A DNA stretch of 64,000 bases from an uncultured Neptuniibacter sp. (GTDB lineage Bacteria > Pseudomonadota > Gammaproteobacteria > Pseudomonadales > Balneatricaceae): the NCBI RefSeq assembly GCF_947498015.1, contig NZ_CANMIR010000010.1:61609-125608 (forward strand), written 5' to 3'. Shown one piece after another: positions 16,585-26,420 of this stretch. A model generated the notes under the pieces. That model was not told where the DNA came from. It saw only the letters and a program-made list of their open reading frames with translations, and searched no databases. The position numbers were made by a program, and so were the translations under genes. How positions within the stretch are numbered: the first letter of the stretch is position 1; each line of letters starts with the position of its first letter.

Positions 16585-19500
16585 ATGTTTGATCCCAAAC
16601 AAGCCATTGAATGGCTGATTGCAAAGCAGGCGCTTTGTCTGAAAATGGAACTGCCCTTTACGGAACTGGTCGATGAGATCCACGAGTATATTGATCAGTT
16701 TAGTGAACAGGACCTAACGGGGTTTGCTGATTTTCTGGCGCTGTATGCCGAGCTGCTTGATTCTGTTGAGGCGGATCAACTGGCGCAGGTAGAGCCCGTT
16801 ATCTCATTAGTTTCAGAGCAATTAGCTCAATTGGGAGCGATCGAACCTGCGGTAATGGCTCACGCATTGGTGGCTCAGCTGCAGCATCCCGCCTGGCCGG
16901 AACCGGTTGAGGAGGAAGATGCTGCTTTTCTACTGGAGATTCTGGAAAGCGACTGTAGCCTTTTCTCCCCGCCACCCTCGGTAGCAGAGCCCATTGCTGA
17001 GGAGGAAACAGAGCATTCAGCTGAAGTACAAACTCAGCTCCAACCGGCTGCTAGTATAAAACAGGCATTTCCTGACCTTTACGCCCTGCTAGAAACGATT
17101 GGGCGTGTCTCAGATGAGCTTCCCCCCGATACGGCTGAGACACTGTATGAGCTGATAGATCGTTATTCTGAAGAGGATTGGAACGGCGTTGCCGATCTGT
17201 TGGCGCTCTATGGTGAGTTATTGATTCAGCTGCCTGAGATGGATGATCTGGCGGTTGCCGATGAACTTAATCAAGCACTGCTGGCTTTACTGAGGGCTCC
17301 TTCGGAGGAACTGGTGCAGCCGATCTTGACCGCGATGTCGGTTGCAGGCTGGCCGGAACCTGTTCCGGAGGAAGATACTGAGTTTCTCAAGACGCTTCTG
17401 CTTGCAGATGTGGATCGCTTGGATGCTGACGTTGTCAGTATCGGACTGGTAGAAGATGAGGAGACACAACCTGAAGAGAACCCGGTGACGGAAAGTGACG
17501 ATAGCGAACTGCTCCCGCATCCCCCTCTTTTCTGTCAGATTGACTTCAGTTTACTCGAGATGGAGGGGCCGCAGGTGGATCCTGCTGTTGTCGCGATGCT
17601 GTCCCAGTCGATCTTAAGCATTGTCCCTGTATGGCAGTCACCCACAACGGAACAACCGGATCTTCAGCAAACCATAGAGAGCTTACAGCCTGTTTTGAGG
17701 GCATTGGAAACGATCAACCTGATAGGTGCAACCCTACTGGTGACCGGGTTGCAGCAAAACCTGGAGTATATTCAAACCCATCAGATCTCTCTTTTACCCG
17801 ATAGGATCGCCTCCGTTCAGGCCTGCCTGACTGGGTTGGTGGAGTATTTAGAGAATGTAGGAGACTATGAGCGCCAGCAAAATTTGTTGGATCAGTTTGT
17901 AGACAGTGAACTGCCCTCTAAACCCGGTTCGGAGGAAGCCTCTTTCATCATGGGGTTGCTGGCGCTGGCATCGCTGCAAACCCCAGAGTCACTGGAGCAG
18001 AAACAAGCGGTCGTTGATGATGTTGATCTGACCCCTTCTGCCGATGTTGATCCGCAACTGCTGGAGATGTTGCATAGCGAGCTTCCGCAGTTGTCAGAGG
18101 AGTTTCTGAGTAGTGTTCAGCGATTGATCAAGTCTGACGCTGAGGCGCTGCGTACCGCTCAACGAGCAGTGCATACGCTCAAAGGCCTTGCCAATATGGC
18201 AGGGATCCGGGGGATGGCTAATCTGGCACACGGCCTGGAGGATCTTATGGATCTGCTGGCCGATGCAGAGCGGGTCTCTGTCGGCGCGATGAAGCATGAT
18301 CTGCTGGAAGCTGCAGATTGCCTGGCGGCCATGTCTGATGCCATTACCGACTCTCTGCCTGCACCGGATAATGCACTTCAGGTACTTCAGAGGGTGATGG
18401 ATTGGGATTACCGTCTGAAGACGGAAGGGATCTCTCTGCTAGATAGATCTGAGGCGGCTAATACTAGCAACTCGGAGCCTGAAGATACTGCCCCAGCTGC
18501 AGAACTACCAGTCGAGCAGCCTCGCAACGAATCGGCACTGTTTAAGGTGCCAGGTAACATACTGGATAACCTGTTTCGTTTGGCAGGGGAATCCAGCACG
18601 TTGAATACTCAGCTTGATGAGGAGATTACTCATCTACGCTCCTATGCTCGTACCAACCGCGAACGGCATCGTAATTTACAGCGGGTACTGTTTGAACTTG
18701 AGCAGCAGTTCAGTGATCAGATGAACCTTCAGCCCCAGCTGGATGAACTCGCTGATGAGTTCGATCCACTGGAGATGGATCGCTATAACGAGATGCACTC
18801 CACCCTTTCGCGTGTTCAGGAAGCGGTCGCCGATGTCCGTGAAGTGACTCAGGATATGGATGGACATATTCAGTCATTGAGCACTCTTCATATTGCACAA
18901 TCGGGTTTGCAGAAGGAGACCTTGCAGAATGTCTTAAACAGCCGCCTGGTAGAGGTGCGCAGCATCAGCTCCCGATTACAGCGTATTACCCGTCAGGCGT
19001 GTCGCGCGACCGGTAAAGAGGCAGAGCTGATCATCAAAGGGGAAGCGACGCTGGTTGATAGCCATATTCTGAATCAACTAGCTGATCCGCTGCTCCACAT
19101 TATCCGAAATGCGATCGATCATGGATTGGAATCGAGCCCTGCCCGGGTCGCAGCAGGTAAATCTGAAGAGGGCAGGATCACTCTGAGCTTCTCGCTCAAG
19201 GATGATCAGATCCATGTTCACTGTGAGGATGATGGTGGTGGGATTAATACGGAACGGGTGCTTGCCGTTGCTTGTCAGAAGCAACTCATCGACCCGGAAA
19301 TAACGCTGAGTGAGGAGGATGTTCAGCGACTGATACTGATTCCCGGTTTTTCTACGCGTGATCAGATTAGTCAGCTGTCTGGGCGTGGTATCGGTATGGA
19401 TGTCGTTTACCAGCAGATCTTGCGATTGCAGGGGACGTTGGATATTACATCAAAGCGCAATCAGGGCACCTGTTTCCAGCTCTCAATGCCTGCCAGCTCA

Positions 19501-20340
19501 TTAATTATCAGGACGCTTCTGGTCAGATGCGGTCATCAGATCTTTGCGCTGGCCGGGCATGGTATTGAGCAGAGTGTGATCTCGCTCGATGGCCGTTTGA
19601 TGGAGGAGAGTGAGGGCCTGGTCTTTGAATATGAGGGGGAGCACTATCCCACTTACATGCTGGAAAACCTGCTCCAGTCGAGGCCCAATGATTATCAGGC
19701 CCCGGGTGCTGTGTACCCAGTCTTGCTGGTGACGCTGGCACAGGGTGAAAAAGTAGCGGTCCTGGTTAAAGAGGTGATTGCGCACCGTGAATTGGCGTTT
19801 AAGCAGTTGAGTGAGTATCTGCCTGACCTTCCGGGCATTCCCGGGATGACGATTCTGGCCAATGGTGAAACAGCTCCGATTGTCGATCTACCGGAAAGGA
19901 TCCGCTATCAGCGGTCCCAACTTACCGAACTGCGATCCTTCTATGAGCATGAGACAGCTGCTGAGTTACCCCGCATTCTGATTGTTGATGATTCACTCAG
20001 TGCCCGCAAAACCTTGCAGACTCTACTGGCAGACAGTGGCTATGAGGTGAGTACGGCGATTGATGGTCTGGATGCATTAAACCAGATACGCAAACAACAA
20101 CCCGATCTGGTGCTTACAGATATGGAGATGCCGAGAATGAATGGCGTGGAGTTGACCCATCTGATCCGGCAGCGGGATGAGACTTCTGCGATACCGGTCA
20201 TCATGATCACCTCCAGATCGACGGAAAAACATCGTCAGGAAGCGGATGACGCTGGTGTTAGCGTGTATTTGACTAAACCTTGGTCGGAAAACCGACTGCT
20301 TGATCAGGTAGATTCCCTACTGACCGAGATGTGTGTCTGA
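16585..20340 (+). CDS. chpA: ChpA/CheA-like hybrid histidine kinase
   Basis: 1251-residue kinase, about half the size of Pseudomonas ChpA. Order: two similar N-terminal blocks (about residues 22-122 and 178-275) that share FADFLALYAELL / VADLLALYGELL and WPEPVEEED / WPEPVPEED; a third degenerate helical region; one intact Hpt with HTLKGLANMAG (His530); an acidic linker; P3 dimerisation helices; HATPase with the N box HIIRNAIDHG and the G boxes DDGGGIN and GRGIGMDV; a CheW-like domain; and a C-terminal receiver (ILIVDDS, LTDMEMPRMNG, YLTKPW). The two N-terminal blocks lack an HxxKG motif and so are not phospho-accepting. It would phosphorylate the PilG- and PilH-like proteins. Confidence 0.88.
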   Translation: MFDPKQAIEWLIAKQALCLKMELPFTELVDEIHEYIDQFSEQDLTGFADFLALYAELLDSVEADQLAQVEPVISLVSEQLAQLGAIEPAVMAHALVAQLQHPAWPEPVEEEDAAFLLEILESDCSLFSPPPSVAEPIAEEETEHSAEVQTQLQPAASIKQAFPDLYALLETIGRVSDELPPDTAETLYELIDRYSEEDWNGVADLLALYGELLIQLPEMDDLAVADELNQALLALLRAPSEELVQPILTAMSVAGWPEPVPEEDTEFLKTLLLADVDRLDADVVSIGLVEDEETQPEENPVTESDDSELLPHPPLFCQIDFSLLEMEGPQVDPAVVAMLSQSILSIVPVWQSPTTEQPDLQQTIESLQPVLRALETINLIGATLLVTGLQQNLEYIQTHQISLLPDRIASVQACLTGLVEYLENVGDYERQQNLLDQFVDSELPSKPGSEEASFIMGLLALASLQTPESLEQKQAVVDDVDLTPSADVDPQLLEMLHSELPQLSEEFLSSVQRLIKSDAEALRTAQRAVHTLKGLANMAGIRGMANLAHGLEDLMDLLADAERVSVGAMKHDLLEAADCLAAMSDAITDSLPAPDNALQVLQRVMDWDYRLKTEGISLLDRSEAANTSNSEPEDTAPAAELPVEQPRNESALFKVPGNILDNLFRLAGESSTLNTQLDEEITHLRSYARTNRERHRNLQRVLFELEQQFSDQMNLQPQLDELADEFDPLEMDRYNEMHSTLSRVQEAVADVREVTQDMDGHIQSLSTLHIAQSGLQKETLQNVLNSRLVEVRSISSRLQRITRQACRATGKEAELIIKGEATLVDSHILNQLADPLLHIIRNAIDHGLESSPARVAAGKSEEGRITLSFSLKDDQIHVHCEDDGGGINTERVLAVACQKQLIDPEITLSEEDVQRLILIPGFSTRDQISQLSGRGIGMDVVYQQILRLQGTLDITSKRNQGTCFQLSMPASSLIIRTLLVRCGHQIFALAGHGIEQSVISLDGRLMEESEGLVFEYEGEHYPTYMLENLLQSRPNDYQAPGAVYPVLLVTLAQGEKVAVLVKEVIAHRELAFKQLSEYLPDLPGIPGMTILANGETAPIVDLPERIRYQRSQLTELRSFYEHETAAELPRILIVDDSLSARKTLQTLLADSGYEVSTAIDGLDALNQIRKQQPDLVLTDMEMPRMNGVELTHLIRQRDETSAIPVIMITSRSTEKHRQEADDAGVSVYLTKPWSENRLLDQVDSLLTEMCV

Positions 20341-20356
20341 CGACAGGAGTGTTGCT

Positions 20357-21127
20357 ATGAAAAGGTTAGGTTTTTTGGGTGTGATATTGATGTTGCTCTT
20401 TAGTGTGGCACATGCGGAGATTAAGTCGACGGAGCAGGCAATCAATATCACCTCCAACCAGGGTATGCTGACACAGCAGATGCTGAAAAATTATATTCTG
20501 GTGGGTCTGGGGGTGCGCGGACGCAAGGCAGATCAGGAGTTACAACAGGCGATTCGTGACTATGAGACAGCTCAGTCTGAGATTCTGGCGTATGCCAAAA
20601 CGGATGCAGTCAGAGAGTCGCTAAATCGAGCGTCAGCTCAGTGGAAACAGGTGAAACCGCTCTACCTGAAACAACCTTCGAAAGCGCAGGCCAGTGACGT
20701 CAGGCAGCAAACGGAGCTTCTTTTACAACTGTGGAGCGCTGTCACAATGGAGATTGTAGAGAATACTGACACCCGTTTCGGTCGCTTGATCAGTACTGCT
20801 GGGTTTGTACGTATGCTTTCACAGAGAGTGAGTAGTCACTACGCCTTAAGGGCTTGGGGATACAATGATCAATATACCGAGGCTTTTATCAGTTCACTGC
20901 AGCTTTTTGAACAAAATCGCCGGGACCTCGAGACCAGTGACCTGAATAACACACAAATTAAAAGCGAGTTGGATAAAATACAGAGGGACTTTAAGCGGTT
21001 TAAGGGGCTCTCTAATTCCGATTCAAATAAGGCAATGTTGGCTTTGATCGCCCGATCAGCTGAGAAGATTACGAAAAGTATGGATAAAGTGACGGCGATG
21101 TATATGTATCAGGGGTTAAGCTTTTAA
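20357..21127 (+). CDS. Exported PilJ/NarX-type sensor domain protein without signalling module
   Basis: 256-residue protein with a signal peptide (about residues 1-21, ending AHAEI), then two type IV pili MCP N-terminal (PilJ_N-like) modules. The diagnostic segments are NQGMLTQQMLKNY (first) and VRMLSQRVSSHYALRAWG (second). It has no HAMP, no MCP hairpin and no second membrane helix, so it is a free or tethered periplasmic domain. I chose the ATG at 20357 because AGGAG lies 7 bases upstream; an earlier GTG overlaps the chpA end. As last gene of the chemosensory operon it is probably an accessory ligand-binding subunit for the receptor. That role is inference. Confidence 0.78.
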   Translation: MKRLGFLGVILMLLFSVAHAEIKSTEQAINITSNQGMLTQQMLKNYILVGLGVRGRKADQELQQAIRDYETAQSEILAYAKTDAVRESLNRASAQWKQVKPLYLKQPSKAQASDVRQQTELLLQLWSAVTMEIVENTDTRFGRLISTAGFVRMLSQRVSSHYALRAWGYNDQYTEAFISSLQLFEQNRRDLETSDLNNTQIKSELDKIQRDFKRFKGLSNSDSNKAMLALIARSAEKITKSMDKVTAMYMYQGLSF

Positions 21128-21146
21128 CCCCTGAGTAGAAGAGGGC

Positions 21147-22085
21147 TTAGATAGTCAGAATCAGCTTGCCCTTGACCTTCCCGGTCTGGCTCTGGCTGAA
21201 CGCTTCTGCTGTATTTTCCAGCGAGTAGGTGTCCGCAATGAGTAGCTGCAATTTTCGATCGGCATAGAGGCCTGCTAAGCGATCCAGCTGCTCACTACTT
21301 GGTTCAACTCGGATTGGTTCCACTGTCACTTTCATCTTCTTGCCTGCAGCGATTACCTCATCTTTTGTAACTGAAGGTAGTGTTACCAATGTGCCACCCG
21401 GTTTAACGCAGCGAAGTGCATCGATACCTACCGCTCCACCGACTGCATCGATAACCAGATCGACATTATTCACCTGATCGGTTAGATCCTCACAGTGATA
21501 ATCGATCACCAGATCGGCGCCCAAGGATGACAACCAGGTGTGATTTTCCGGAGATGCAGTGGCGATAACCCGGGCACCCATCCATTTAGCCAGCTGAACT
21601 GCAAGATGGCCGACACCACCGGCACCCGCAAGAATAACCACCTGCTGTGAAGCCTTAAGGTCTCCTTTATCAAAAAGTGCCTGCCATGCCGTCAGTCCCG
21701 CCAGCCCGAGTCCAGCAGCAGCTTCTACGGGTAACCCCTCTGGACGCAGGCTGATCTGATCGGCGGGTGCTGCGACATATTCCGCATAGCATCCCGCTCG
21801 TTCAGGGAATCGAATGAAGCCAAACACCTCATCGCCGGGTTTGAACTCGGTGACATCTGGGGCAACGGCATCAATGATACCTGCAAACTCCCAGCCGGGG
21901 ATAAAGGGCAGATCTCCGATAAATGGGGCCGCACCTCCTCCGCTACAGGTTTTCCAGTCGATTGGATTAACACCGGCTGCGTGGTTTTTAACAAGAACCT
22001 CTCCTGCGTTAAGTTCGGGTTTAGCCAGTTCGGTGTATGTTAACGCTTCGATGGAACCAAACTTGCTGATCTGTATCGCTTTCAT
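21147..22085 (-). CDS. Zinc-independent MDR-family NADPH:quinone oxidoreductase-like protein
   Basis: 312-residue medium-chain dehydrogenase/reductase. GroES-like N-terminal domain (GVNPIDWKTCSGGG, PGWEFAGIIDAV) followed by a Rossmann domain with the nucleotide loop AGAGGVGHLAVQLAKWMGARV. The Cys/His ligands for catalytic zinc of alcohol dehydrogenases are absent, which fits quinone or enone reductases. Physiological substrate unknown. It is convergent with the chemosensory operon (19-base gap) and divergent from the next gene. Confidence 0.82.
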   Translation of the reverse strand: MKAIQISKFGSIEALTYTELAKPELNAGEVLVKNHAAGVNPIDWKTCSGGGAAPFIGDLPFIPGWEFAGIIDAVAPDVTEFKPGDEVFGFIRFPERAGCYAEYVAAPADQISLRPEGLPVEAAAGLGLAGLTAWQALFDKGDLKASQQVVILAGAGGVGHLAVQLAKWMGARVIATASPENHTWLSSLGADLVIDYHCEDLTDQVNNVDLVIDAVGGAVGIDALRCVKPGGTLVTLPSVTKDEVIAAGKKMKVTVEPIRVEPSSEQLDRLAGLYADRKLQLLIADTYSLENTAEAFSQSQTGKVKGKLILTI

Positions 22086-22272
22086 TTACTACTCCAGCAG
22101 TTGCATGTTTGGGGGATATGATGGTCACCTTAATTTACGGTTATTTAATACATATCTAGCCCAAGGCAGTGCAGCCGACTACGTTGTTTTTTGATAGGCT
22201 TACTGTTTTTGTTGAGCACCAGTCAGCAATAAACTGGTTAACTCTTACTGGCAATAAGTAAAGGCGAATGTG

Positions 22273-22497
22273 ATGTATCTGGCAATATTAGAGCAGTTTT
22301 TATTTTGGGGTGGTTTGCTGGTATTTCTGGTTTCACTGGCAATGTATGCTGGCAGAACCAAAGACTATAAATCGCTGGTGGAGTTTTGGAAGCCAACCAT
22401 GGAGATGACACCACGCGAATTTAATGTCAACCGCATCGGTTTAATCATGATGGTCGTCGCGGTGGCGATCCGTATTATTAATTTTGTTATTAACTGA
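22273..22497 (+). CDS. Small two-helix inner-membrane protein, function unknown
   Basis: 74-residue protein with membrane helices at about residues 7-25 and 54-72 around a polar loop containing WKPTMEMTPREFNVNR. I do not recognise the family. A GTG immediately precedes the ATG; I chose the ATG at 22273 because of AAAGG 8 bases upstream. It ends 12 bases before cysZ, so the two are probably co-transcribed. Confidence 0.65.
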   Translation: MYLAILEQFLFWGGLLVFLVSLAMYAGRTKDYKSLVEFWKPTMEMTPREFNVNRIGLIMMVVAVAIRIINFVIN

Positions 22498-22509
22498 GTT
22501 TAGAGATCT

Positions 22510-23283
22510 ATGAAAGGAAATCCCGTACGTGGGGCAGGTTATCTGTTGCGAGGGCTGCAGATGTTGCCAGAGAAGGAGATCCGCCCCTTTGTATTAGTCC
22601 CCCTGCTAACCAATATCGTTTTATTTGTTAGTGCAATCTGGTTGTTGTTCAGTAACTTCAGTGGCTGGGTTGATCAACTGATTAAGGCTTTTCTGCCCGA
22701 TTGGGAGTGGTTGCAGTTTCTCCATTACGTGCTTTGGCCATTGATGGCGGTGCTGGTGATCATCTTTGTTTACTACAGCTTTTCAATCGTCGCGAATATC
22801 ATCGCGGCCCCATTTAATGGCTTTCTGTCTGAGAAGGTAGAAAAACGCTTACGGGGTGATGTCCTGACCGATGAGGGGTGGCAGGCCGTTATTGCGTTGA
22901 TACCCAGAACGATCGCCCGAGAGCTTTCCAAGCTGGCTTACTATCTGCCCCGGGTGCTGTTTCTGCTGGTGCTGTCCTTCGTTCCGGTAATCAATATTAT
23001 TGCTCCCTTTCTCTGGTTGCTGTTTGGTGCCTGGATGATGGCGATTCAGTACTGTGATTACCCGATGGATAACAACAAGGTTAGCTTCAAGAAGATGAAG
23101 CTGATGCTGAAAGGGGATAGGTTAACCTCAATTGGTTTTGGTGGGCTGGTTCAACTTGGAATGATGGTGCCGATTTTAAATCTGATCCTCATGCCAGCAG
23201 CCGTTGTCGGTGCGACAATCTATTGGGTGGAAGCCCATGCTACGGTTGAAAAGGATCTTGATCAGAAATACCTGGAATCCTGA
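22510..23283 (+). CDS. cysZ: Sulfate transporter CysZ
   Basis: 257-residue inner-membrane protein of the CysZ/EI24 family, a sulfate uptake channel feeding cysteine synthesis. Family marks are the N-terminal GAGYLLRGLQML and RPFVLVPLLTN, about four membrane helices, the segment AAPFNGFLSEKVE, and the C-terminal part with YCDYPMDNNK. Length is typical. It converges on phoR with a 13-base gap; no terminator is obvious. Other cys genes are not nearby. Confidence 0.93.
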   Translation: MKGNPVRGAGYLLRGLQMLPEKEIRPFVLVPLLTNIVLFVSAIWLLFSNFSGWVDQLIKAFLPDWEWLQFLHYVLWPLMAVLVIIFVYYSFSIVANIIAAPFNGFLSEKVEKRLRGDVLTDEGWQAVIALIPRTIARELSKLAYYLPRVLFLLVLSFVPVINIIAPFLWLLFGAWMMAIQYCDYPMDNNKVSFKKMKLMLKGDRLTSIGFGGLVQLGMMVPILNLILMPAAVVGATIYWVEAHATVEKDLDQKYLES

Positions 23284-23296
23284 CAGGCAGCCTCGT

Positions 23297-24652
23297 TTAA
23301 GGGGCTGGCCGCTGGTCAGCGCCTTCATTCTTGGGCAGGGAAGCTTCCAGGTCCTCCACATTCACCTGGGTTACCATCTCTCGTGGGAAGTGACACGCAA
23401 AGGTACTGCCCTTTCCAACCTTACTTTTGATGGTCAGCTGGCCACCGTGACGGGCTAAAACGTGCTTAACAATCGCTAGTCCTAAACCGGTACCACCATT
23501 GGCTGAAGAGCGGCTTTCATCAACCCGGTAGAATCGTTCAGTGAGGCGTGGCAGGTGAATAGATTCTATTCCGGGGCCATTATCTTTAACTGAGAAGTGT
23601 CCCCCCTGTTCATCAACCCACCAGTGAATGCGGATCTTCCCGTCGGCTGGGGTGTAGCGGACAGCGTTGTATACCAGGTTGGAGAAGGCACTATGCAGCT
23701 CTATCTCCTGGCCCGTCAGATCATGCTGCTCATCCATCTCCAGTTTTAAGCTATGGCCCTTCTCCAGGGAAAGCTGTTGTGCCCCTTCGAGAATATGCTG
23801 GAGAACCGTATGGATTTTTATTGGGTGCTCGTCAGAGATCTGATGACTGGCTTCAAGGCGAGACAACAGAAGCAGGTCGGAGACCAGGTTTTCCATTCTG
23901 CGTGCTTGCTGCTGCATTGAGATCAGGCCACGAATAAGAGGCCGGGGTAGTTCCTGATCGAGAAAGGTCTCCAGGTAGCCACGAATGACTGTCAGTGGAG
24001 TCCTAAGCTCATGAGAAGCGTTTGCTACGAAATCCTGACGTGTCTGTTCAAGGCGCATCAGGCGCGATACGTCTCGTGCCACCAGCAATCGGTCACCATC
24101 ACCAAAACGGGTGATCTGATATTGAATCTGAAGCTCATTATGTGCCGGGGAGGGCAGCGTGATGGGATCGGTATATTTACCCCGTTTGTAATAACGGATA
24201 AAGCGGGGATCTCGTAGTAAGTTCATCACGGGTCTGCCACGATCCGACTGGTCGCTTAATCCAAGAAGGCGATCAGCCGCTTCGTTCCACCATTCGAGAT
24301 TGTTGTGTTGGTCAATAATGATAATGGCATCTTGCAGAGCGGAAGTAGAATCCTGAAAGCGGGAGATCACATTACGCAGAAGCGCTTCACGGGTTTGCTG
24401 ACGGCGCTGCATACGTGAGAGTTCATCAAACAGCTCTCCCCAATGGCCCGCTGTTTCTGGTGGTTCATGCTGACCCTCTCTTAGGGTGAACCAATCCATG
24501 AGCCGGTTAAACTGCCGTGCCTGATAGAGGGCCCAACCAAAGGTGCCGACCCCAAATGCCCATCCGGGAATACCGATGACAACACCGACAGCAAGAGAGA
24601 TCCCACTCACCAGCAAGAGGCTGGAGATAATAGAGTGGCGATTCTGTTGCAT
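23297..24652 (-). CDS. phoR: Phosphate regulon sensor histidine kinase PhoR
   Basis: 451-residue membrane kinase of the phosphate starvation system. Two N-terminal membrane helices (about residues 8-48), a PAS domain (about 105-200, IIIDQHNNLEWWN), HisKA with the phospho-acceptor His in VANASHELRTPLTVIRGY, and HATPase with NLVYNAVRYTP, DNGPGI and GTGLGLAIVKH. It phosphorylates PhoB and is held off by the Pst/PhoU complex when phosphate is plentiful. It lies 25 bases after phoB in the same operon. Confidence 0.95.
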   Translation of the reverse strand: MQQNRHSIISSLLLVSGISLAVGVVIGIPGWAFGVGTFGWALYQARQFNRLMDWFTLREGQHEPPETAGHWGELFDELSRMQRRQQTREALLRNVISRFQDSTSALQDAIIIIDQHNNLEWWNEAADRLLGLSDQSDRGRPVMNLLRDPRFIRYYKRGKYTDPITLPSPAHNELQIQYQITRFGDGDRLLVARDVSRLMRLEQTRQDFVANASHELRTPLTVIRGYLETFLDQELPRPLIRGLISMQQQARRMENLVSDLLLLSRLEASHQISDEHPIKIHTVLQHILEGAQQLSLEKGHSLKLEMDEQHDLTGQEIELHSAFSNLVYNAVRYTPADGKIRIHWWVDEQGGHFSVKDNGPGIESIHLPRLTERFYRVDESRSSANGGTGLGLAIVKHVLARHGGQLTIKSKVGKGSTFACHFPREMVTQVNVEDLEASLPKNEGADQRPAP

Positions 24653-24677
24653 ATTAGATCCCTTAATGTCTGATGAT

Positions 24678-25373
24678 TCAGGCTACATTGGCTGAAAAAC
24701 GGTATCCGGTTCCGCGTACTGTTTGTACCAGATAGTCATGCCGTTCGCCAAGGGCTTTACGCAGTCGACGGATATGAACATCCACGGTACGCTCCTCTAC
24801 GTAGACATTACCGCCCCAGACCATATCCAGTAGCTGACTGCGGGAGTAGGCGCGATCCTGATGCGTCATGAAAAACTGGAGCAGACGAAATTCCGTTGGA
24901 CCGAGTTCGATCGGATTTTGGTCGGACATCACCCGATGTGAGATAGGGTCCAGAGTTAACCCATCAACAGTGACCGGTTCTTCCACTCCTTTGGGAGTGG
25001 TACGGCGTAATACAGTTTTCAGGCGAGCAACCAGTTCACGGGGGGAGAAAGGCTTGGTGATGTAGTCATCAACACCCGCCTCCAGGCCTTTGATCTTGTT
25101 ATCTTCATCCCCTTTTGCGGTCAGCATGATGATCGGGATATCTGCGGTGGTCTCATCTTTACGCAAGCGCCGGGCAAATTCGATACCACTGGTTCCAGGC
25201 ATCATCCAGTCCAGCAGGACCATGTCTGGTTTCTCATCCACGATCAGGCCATGGGCTAAATTTGCATTTTCAGCCTCGAAGCATTCATATCCCGCCATCT
25301 CAAGCGCTACGGCAATCATTTCGCGAATAGGCGCCTCATCATCAACGATCAGTACTCGTTTTGAAGCAGACAT
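24678..25373 (-). CDS. phoB: Phosphate regulon response regulator PhoB
   Basis: 231-residue OmpR-type response regulator that binds Pho boxes. Receiver with [10 protein letters not shown], acceptor Asp in [13 protein letters not shown] and switch Lys in YITKPFS; the C-terminal winged helix contains [14 protein letters not shown]. The frame is open further upstream. I chose the ATG at 25373, not 25379, because AAGGA is 8 bases from it and the length then matches the family (about 229). A Pho box upstream indicates autoregulation. Its targets in this window include pst and phoX. Confidence 0.95.
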   Translation of the reverse strand: MSASKRVLIVDDEAPIREMIAVALEMAGYECFEAENANLAHGLIVDEKPDMVLLDWMMPGTSGIEFARRLRKDETTADIPIIMLTAKGDEDNKIKGLEAGVDDYITKPFSPRELVARLKTVLRRTTPKGVEEPVTVDGLTLDPISHRVMSDQNPIELGPTEFRLLQFFMTHQDRAYSRSQLLDMVWGGNVYVEERTVDVHIRRLRKALGERHDYLVQTVRGTGYRFSANVA

Positions 25374-25430
25374 CGTCATTGTCCTTTCTGTATATGCAGA
25401 TTTATTGTCGCGGATATTAAAAGACAATAG

Positions 25431-25449
25431 TGTTACACAAATATGACAG
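25431..25449 (-). promoter_or_regulatory. Pho box upstream of phoBR
   Basis: On the minus strand the sequence reads CTGTCAT-ATTT-GTGTAACA, two PhoB half-sites spaced 11 bases apart. It lies about 60 bases upstream of the phoB start, where an activated promoter should be. Confidence 0.72.
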
Positions 25450-25504
25450 GATGACGGAATCTGCAAGTAAAACTAGATCGTGCTCATCTAAAAGTCTCTG
25501 CAGT

Positions 25505-26392
25505 TCAGATAGAGGCGTAGTGCAGTGCCAGACCGATAAAGATAGACAGCCCCGCATAATGGTTATTCAGGAATGCTTTGAAGCAAGGGTCGCGCTGGCG
25601 CTTACGGATCAGCCATTGCTGATAGCAGAAGAGGGCAGCCGCCCCGGTGAGTCCGAGATAGTAGAAAATACCCAGTCCGACCTGATTGCCGAGCAGGATC
25701 AGGGTTAGCAGTGTCGAGAGTTGCAGGATCGCTACAATCAGCTTATCGGCATCCCCAAAAAGAATTGCCGAGGATTTAACTCCGATACGCAGATCATCAT
25801 CTCTGTCGACCATGGCGTACATGGTGTCATAGGCAACGGTCCAGAGCAGTGTTGCGATATAGATTAACCATGCATAGGCCGGGACTGTTTCAGTCACGGC
25901 GGTAAAGGCCATTGGAACAGACCAGGCAAAGGCTGCCCCCAATACCACTTGCGGCAGATGGGTATATCGCTTCATGAAGGGGTAGCAGGCCGCTAAAAAC
26001 AGACCGCCGGTCGAGAGCATGATCGTCGTCAGATTGGTAAATAAAACCAGAATAAAGGCGAGTGCCATCAGAGCGGAGAAGAGGAGTAATGCCTCTTTTT
26101 CGGTGACCAGACCAGCGGGGAGGGGGCGCATCGCAGTTCGTTTGACGTGGCCATCGATCTTACGGTCTGCATAATCATTGATCACACAACCGGCTGAACG
26201 GGTAAGAAAAACGCCCAGTGTGAAGATCACCAGAATCCCCATTGAAGGGAGACCCTCAGCGGCAACCCAGAGTGCCCAGAAGGTCGGCCACAAAAGTAGA
26301 TAGGTGCCGATCGGTTTCTCTACTCGCATCAATCTCCCAAAGGCATGAAGCTTGTCCGAAGTTGAGAGAGTTTGGCTCTGTGATTCTGGCAT
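25505..26392 (-). CDS. ubiA: 4-hydroxybenzoate octaprenyltransferase
   Basis: Integral membrane prenyltransferase that attaches the polyprenyl tail to 4-hydroxybenzoate in ubiquinone synthesis. 295 residues with about eight to nine membrane helices. The first Asp-rich motif is [15 protein letters not shown] and the second is [16 protein letters not shown]; both bind the magnesium-diphosphate of the prenyl donor. It lies 28 bases after ubiC, so the two first dedicated ubiquinone steps form one operon. Confidence 0.96.
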   Translation of the reverse strand: MPESQSQTLSTSDKLHAFGRLMRVEKPIGTYLLLWPTFWALWVAAEGLPSMGILVIFTLGVFLTRSAGCVINDYADRKIDGHVKRTAMRPLPAGLVTEKEALLLFSALMALAFILVLFTNLTTIMLSTGGLFLAACYPFMKRYTHLPQVVLGAAFAWSVPMAFTAVTETVPAYAWLIYIATLLWTVAYDTMYAMVDRDDDLRIGVKSSAILFGDADKLIVAILQLSTLLTLILLGNQVGLGIFYYLGLTGAAALFCYQQWLIRKRQRDPCFKAFLNNHYAGLSIFIGLALHYASI

Positions 26393-26420
26393 TATGGGTT
26401 AACTCAATAGATAGGTGAGT

